From contig CM034100.1 in assembly GCA_019914945.1 (NCBI GenBank), positions 17,557,096 through 17,621,095 of the forward strand: 64,000 bases of DNA, written 5' to 3'. This document shows, piece after piece, positions 58,152 through 64,000 of this stretch; within the stretch, counting starts at the first letter, position 1; each line of letters opens with the position of its first letter. The notes beneath the pieces were generated by a model. The model had not been told where the DNA came from. It was given only the letters and a program-made list of their open reading frames with translations, and did not search any database. Made by a program: the position numbers and the translations under genes. This DNA is from Typha latifolia. Taxonomy: Eukaryota; Streptophyta; Magnoliopsida; Poales; Typhaceae.

Positions 58152-58748
58152 CGGTTCTATTACTCTCGCTAAAATGGTGGATATATAGCTAGCAGCATTC
58201 GGGGGGGGGGGGGGGATTCTTTTCGATTTTGGGTGGTTGCGATAATTATGCGGATTAGATTCGGATTCGGATTCGAGTTTAAAGATCCAACTAACTCAAC
58301 TCGATCCATTTATCTTACACATCGAGAAGAACGAAATACATGTACTTGAATACTATCAAAATCAGTAATACAAACAGTTGATACATAAATATATCAATTT
58401 ATAAGGCGACTTATTGGCTGCAGGCTTGTAGCTAATGCAAGAAAGAGGCGTCGCACAACTTTGAACCTTCTTCCGATTAAATAAGTAGCAAACAATTGCA
58501 TAGGCCTTAGTAATCATAAGGTAGATAGATAGATAGATATAACTCGCGCTACTCTTATACGGCTAAAAAGAGTATTTGGAAGTGGGTGTAACTTTTTTGA
58601 TTCAACTGATTATAGAGTTGGCTGTTAGTTTGGTACGGAACATTGATCCACCTCTCTACTCCCCTCCAGCTTATAAATCTTAGAAGAAATCCTCCCGGCA
58701 AAATGGGTGATCCCTCAAAAATCTCATCTGATAAAGTACCATATCATA
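58152..58748. other. Spacer between PsbP-domain gene and LD 3' end
   Basis: The promoter of the PsbP-domain gene and the LD 3' UTR share this 600-bp interval, both read on the minus strand. It includes a G16 run and a short (ATAG)n tract near 58525. No coding sequence is supported. Confidence 0.6.
58201..58216. repeat. Homopolymer run of sixteen G
   Basis: An uninterrupted G16 about 50 bp upstream of the PsbP-domain start codon (C16 on its coding strand). Such runs form quadruplexes and are also prone to sequencing error, so the exact length is uncertain. Confidence 0.85.
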
Positions 58749-61700
58749 TTATCTCCTCCGATCACGGTCATGATCGCCTCTCCTACCACTGCCAGTGCCA
58801 GACCTGTGGTAATTCCGGTCCCCAGGATTCCACTGGCTATTAGAATTCCGCCCGTTGTCCATTCTTTGTTCGGCAAAGTTCCAGCCACCCCTGTACGCCG
58901 GAGATCTCTTAGGGCTGCCTCCTGGGCTCCATGTTTCCAAGTATTCGGACCTACCCAGGATCTCATTTTGATCCGAAGTCCGGCCTGGAAGAACATGGTG
59001 CGCTGCTGTATGTCCAGCTGGATAAGCATTATAGCTGTTTTGGTTTGTGAAAAACCTTTGTTCTGAAGCCTGAAACTCTACGGGATTATTCTGCCGGCCA
59101 ACCCATCGATCTGGTGTCACATCGCGTCTCCCAGCACCGGCAAACCCAGTAGTACTACCGGACGGCCATGATGTTACTCTGGTTGGAAATGTCGGAAGGG
59201 CAGACTGTGGCTCTAGCGGATTTGCATGCAAAGGTAACATATGATTACTGGAGACGATCGGGCGGCCATGACTCAAAGGCTCCTGCCGCGGTAGCAATGG
59301 AGGAATGCTCGCTACATTGTCCACTGGCAGATGCCTTGGAGGTAACATAGCATCAGGAACAGAGTTCTGCTGCACCTGATAGTATGGGTTCTGATGAGGT
59401 ACAGAAGCTGGAGGTATCTGAAGGTGATGAGTTGAGGGGTTAATAGTCACAGACAACTGAGGCATTGATATGAGGGTGTTAGGAGCTTGGGCAGGCAAAC
59501 GCGAAAGAGCTGGAGGGTAAGACGGCTTAGTGGCCATCAACGAAGGGTGGATAAGGGTCTGAGTAGTAGTATTCGGAATATTTGAACCATCTCTATCTCT
59601 GATACCAGGTAAATGAGGCTGCAGCACTGGAGCCTTTGCAAAGGTCGTGAATTCTGATCTCCAGTTACTCTGCAACAACACAAAAGGCATACGTCAGTCA
59701 AAATATATTTTCTAGAAGTTTCTCGAAAGTCAAAACATTAACAACAGACAAATTCAAATAGCAGACTGACCCTTGCAGCAGGGTCCGATGGCGGCGTTGG
59801 CGACGGAAGAGAAGCAGGAATCGGCTCGACCTCAGGATTACACACTGGTTCAGGTGGTTTAAAATTCTCCTGAGAAGCACTGGCTAACCCATTCACCAAT
59901 TCTGTCAGCCCAACGCCACTCTTCTTCAGCAAATCTAGCAGGGCCACTGTCTGCTCACTGGGCAAGCTCTTTCCCTGGCCGGAAGTCAGAGCAAAGACCA
60001 GCTCCGGGTTCTTGAGCAATACTGCAAGCAACTCGAGATCCGGCTCTGGCGCCCCATTAGTGACCTGTGGTGGAGCCATCGAGGAAGAAGCGGCCGGCAT
60101 GTCATGAACTCCATTGCTGGCAGGAGAGCGTGGTGGTTCTTCTTCCTCCATCGCATCAGCATCTGGTGGCTGCTCAGTGGGGATTTCTGGAGTAAGGCTG
60201 TCATCGAAGTCCATCTCTGTATCCCATGGCTCCTTTGGATTCGGGGGGATCTCTTGTGGGCTTGGATATATTGTTTCCTTCTCCCGCTTATTCCTCTGGG
60301 TCTGAATCTCAACTTCCTTGCTGTTCTCCCCGGCACCCACACTCCATACAGGATCAATTCTCACCTCTGCATCAAATAACGTGGTAGACATGCATCAAAT
60401 AACAGCAGCCGTGCATGCAGACAACTAAATTATGCTCAGCAAATTCTAAATACATCTAAATTATCCAACAAAAACCAATTTTTAGCAAAAACATGCTATG
60501 AGTGATCATAAAAGAAATTGCATTAACACTATTTAATCCATCGCTAATATTAATATGAAGACGTTCTCAAAAGTTATACTGGGGCTACATACTATGAAAT
60601 TTCATGTTAGTGAAATATTTCGAGCTGAATACACCAATGATGGATGCCCCCTCTCAGGCATGCAAAGCAGTTCCTCAGACAAGTAACTTGAAAATTCATG
60701 TCCAGTTCCCTTCCCTAGGAAATAAACACATATATCTATAACCGAGCCTACAGCTGCAGCACACCTCTTTACTCTGTTGGCAGAAACTGAGATGCCTGGT
60801 ATAAAATCTCTTACGTTTTATAAGAACAAATAAACCTCTTACTTTTAAATTATCAGATATTCCTTACAGATGGCAAATGCCATGAGAACATCCAACTAAT
60901 AACATCTGAACAGTTTAGGCTATCACCATAACAAATGGTACCTGCAAATACCCATGCTAACACCACAAGAAGCTGGTTATCTATGAAAGCACTAATAAAT
61001 CACACAGGATAAAGATTATCCCCACTGAAGACATGCTTGTAGAGCAGCACAAGTGGAGTATACAAAATTATATGAATGCAGAAATTAGCTAAATCGTATC
61101 GAACTGGATTTAACACGGTTGCACGGTTGCACACTTGCTCTAACTTTAAAAAGGGAATATATATTAGATTGGGGAAATGGTGATTTTTTTTTTTTTTTAT
61201 CATTTAAGACTACGAACAACCACAGACTGGTGAAGTTTGTAATTGGCTACAGCAAGTCAGACGTGTGACCCAGTTTTGCATACTTTCAGACCTGAGAAAT
61301 CGCCACCTGTCAAGCAACCAGAGGTTCAGAACTTCTCTGAGTGCTTAGCACTGACTAGTCCCAGTAGTAGGTAACCAGATGGTTTCTTAAATAGCACTAA
61401 CAAAGATTTCACCATGCACAAACGCTGGAAAGAGAACAGAATATAGTTCTTTTGGAAGGTATCTATTCACAGGAAACACCTTTAGATCAACATCCATGTT
61501 TGATACATTGCAAAGAGATCATATCTGAAATACCAGTTGCAAGGCAATGTATCAGCTTTTTGGGCACATTCAGTTGATTAATTTCTTCAATATCTTAAAA
61601 TTTTATCATTATCGTCGCCTTCCATTGTGAGTATCTCTTAACGTAACAAAACAGAAGCTGAAAGCATGAAAGACCATGAGATCATATATGCTTATGCCTT

Positions 61701-64000
61701 CACTGCAGCAAAATCTATTTGAACATCCAGTGTGACTGGTTCCACTTCACTGAAATGCACCATCAGAATTTTTCTTTCATGCCTAACTTCTCTTGTTTAA
61801 TTAAAACGTTTGTGGCTTACTCATGATATGATACTGATGTTCTTCCAAGTAGTTTAAACAGCATTTTATTTACAATGACCTTAATTCTCTCGAGCACATT
61901 GCCAGACTGACACAAATGCTTCCAAGCTGTCAAGGATCATTATTCATTAGATAAATTTTTGTCAATTCAGATAGTCCACAATAACAAAACATTATGTTGA
62001 ACTTGAAGGCAGGCTCCATGCTTCCCTCAAGACTGGAAATATTCAGCAAGTGGAAATGCAAACAGATGAAAGAGCACAAAGCAAAGGTACCTGGTGGTGT
62101 CCGCCAGGGGATTTGGTTGCACTTCAACTTCTCCATCAAATTTTCTTGGGAAGCTGAATTTGTCTTTGGATTGACCAAGGCTTCCAGCTTAGGGGGAAGA
62201 TTATTTGCTGTAGGTGCAATGGGAAGATTATTTTCTGCAGGCGCTAAAGGTTTAAACTCCAGAGACTTTTTTAGGTGAGGAAGTTGAGATATTCTGGATG
62301 CAGGCAATATGGTGCGGATGTGGGAACCAGAAGAAAATTTATCATTTTCTATTTTAGGGAGTTTATCTTCACTATCTAAGGCATCGGTCTTGCCATACTT
62401 ATTCTTCATGAAAATTGCACGCATTTTTGCCTTTTGAATGTCATCAGCTGATAGTGGTCTGCTATTGTTTGTCACCACTGTTCTGGCAACCTGCACATTT
62501 CTGCCTGCAGTTTTACGATCAAGCTGCTCCACCAGTAAAACTTTTCTGCGTTCTTTAGTTTCTGAAAATGGTTAAGGAATTTACTGTCCAAAAAGGTAAT
62601 GAGTTCACAATTAATCGCTAAAGAACATAGAACAAGTAGATTTACTATAATAAGTCATCTTAAAATTATGTTCATTGGACACTGTTCCCTATCAAGATTA
62701 AATAATCTAGGATATGTAACAGCATATTCGATAACCCTTTCAGTCTGAACAACTTAGGAAGCACTGAAAAATGAAGTCCATGACATGAATCAGCAACTTT
62801 TGTACACAATCTCATTGCCAACCCCACACACCATTGCTTACTTATAGGCTACCAAAAAAAATTCTGACATGTTATTATTTCCATTACAATATGAATAAGG
62901 GTATAGGAAGGGAAAGGAAAAGAAAACGTTGAGGAAAAGAAAAGCTGGATTCTGCAGGATTTCCTCTGCATGGGTAAAAGGAAAATAAAAGGATCATTCT
63001 TCTCCTTTCTTCTATACTTTTCACTTCTCTTGTTGAGTTTTTTAGAAGCTTCATGAAAGAGCCAAATTAGTAATATGTCACCGTACAAGAACAAACATTT
63101 TGGATAAGCATTGCTATAAACAGTAGTCACGATAGCGGGAGGTTAAGACAATGCGATGCACATAAACATAAACCCTTATTCCAACCATTTGGTGCAATTC
63201 CTATCTTTTATGATGCACATTAGAAAAAAAAACACATTTTTTCTCATTGTTTTTTAGCCACGTTAGAAGACTTCTGCATGCACATGACATGTTGCAGTCC
63301 CATGTTAGAAGAAAAGCAAAGATTTAGAATGGATGAAAAAAATACTCTAAAGGCCAATCTTAGATTCAGCTTAAGGATACTTGATGATTGGGCACTTCGA
63401 TCATTCTTTTTGCTTGACTCATCTGAAGGTGCTGGGAGAAGCTTTAATGCTCTTTTAGGCTCTGATTTCCTAGATATACACAAACAGAAAGGAGAGAAAA
63501 TTAAGGTTTGAACGGAAAAAAAACTCCATGGACTTGCACAGAACAGGAGTTTTCTTATCACCATATATGATAATCATAAATAAGATGAAACATAGAAGAA
63601 CCAGACTAAAGAATGAACACCTGCTATTTTCCGTATTTTCAGTTAGGGTGAGAATTTCCACCTGACAAGAACGCAAAAGAAAAGTAAGGATTGCTCTAAA
63701 ATAGTGGAGGTTATATTACAAGTTACAATTCTAGATACTTACAGGACTCGCAATTTTGGACTGCCAAGACTCATCACTGAGGATTTCACCAACCCTATAG
63801 ATAGAAATAGGAAGGTCCCAAGAAACTTAGAATATGGAAACAGAAGTACTTCAGGTGTAGAAAGTAAAGGCACACCTTAGTCTGCTAACAATCTCCTTCC
63901 GTGCATCCTTGCCAAAATTTGAATGAGGTTTCTTCAAGGCCTGGCTTCGTACAAACAGTTTGCTCAATCTTGAGAGAAGAACTCTGGCTTTATTTGATAT
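58749..64000 (-). CDS. LD: LUMINIDEPENDENS homeodomain protein, C-terminal part
   Basis: Nuclear regulator of the autonomous flowering pathway in Arabidopsis, where LD acts on FLC chromatin and transcription. Exons on the minus strand: 64000-63876 (partial), 63794-63743, 63661-63621, 63469-63381, 62561-62091, 60366-59771 and 59669-58749. This gives 764 codons of open frame; the homeodomain-bearing N-terminus is beyond 64000. The first visible exons carry the TFIIS N-terminal-type (LW) domain: NKARVLLSRLSKLFVRSQAL, VSRLRVGEILSDESWQSKI and EILTLTENTEN. ERRKVLLVEQLDRKTAGRN and LSADDIQKAKMRAIFMKNKY are LD-specific blocks. The C-terminal two exons are Pro/Gln/Asn-rich and disordered, ending in an RG-rich tail with GRRGDHDRDRRR. 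The 1.7-kb intron 60367-62090 is the longest. Phases agree at every junction. Confidence 0.95.

Overview
The window is nuclear DNA from a flowering plant. All ten genes that can be modelled are plant families, most are split by GT-AG introns, and long (GA)n/(CT)n tracts and AT-rich spacers separate them. Several genes have GC-rich first exons followed by AT-rich introns (the 2OG dioxygenase, the HAK transporter, the PsbP-domain gene). That gradient is typical of monocots, so a non-grass monocot is my best guess, but it is only an inference.

Layout, left to right. (1) Position 1-8143, + strand: all but the extreme N-terminus of a very large CW-type zinc-finger protein. (2) 12696-14106, +: a complete four-exon 2-oxoglutarate/Fe(II) dioxygenase of the SRG1-like (DOXC) group. 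(3) 16413-24810, -: a complete 19-exon cullin, CUL1, 744 aa. (4) 27033-31330, +: an eight-exon HAK/KUP potassium transporter, 742 aa. (5, 6) 33174-33710 and 36645-37235, -: two single-exon NF-YB histone-fold subunits in tandem. (7) 45485-49191, +: a two-coding-exon ELM2-like/SANT nuclear protein, 920 aa, with a 5' UTR intron. (8) 53728-56355, +: a three-exon INDETERMINATE DOMAIN (IDD) C2H2 transcription factor. (9) 56810-58151, -: a three-exon chloroplast PsbP-domain protein with a twin-arginine lumenal signal. (10) 58749-64000, -: the C-terminal 764 codons of LUMINIDEPENDENS (LD), running off the right edge.

Exon borders were set by hand from GT/AG signals, reading frame and family conservation. 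For every gene the exon lengths sum to an intact frame. The spacers hold microsatellites, a near-perfect 126-bp tandem duplication (10525-10776), older diverged duplications (34.2-35.5 kb, 49.9-50.7 kb), and a promoter-like minus-strand region at 42.3-42.6 kb with no recognisable gene behind it.

The genes do not form one pathway. Several act on transcription or chromatin (CW finger, NF-YB pair, SANT protein, IDD, LD), and relatives of some of these affect flowering time in Arabidopsis; I regard their proximity as coincidence. I found no undescribed multi-gene system. The points most worth a second look are the NF-YB pair with possible relics between them, the orphan promoter at 42.5 kb, the 3 x 161-nt exon cascade of the CW gene, and the structured repeats (palindromic trinucleotides, GA/CT inverted pair, G4-type C-runs, G16).
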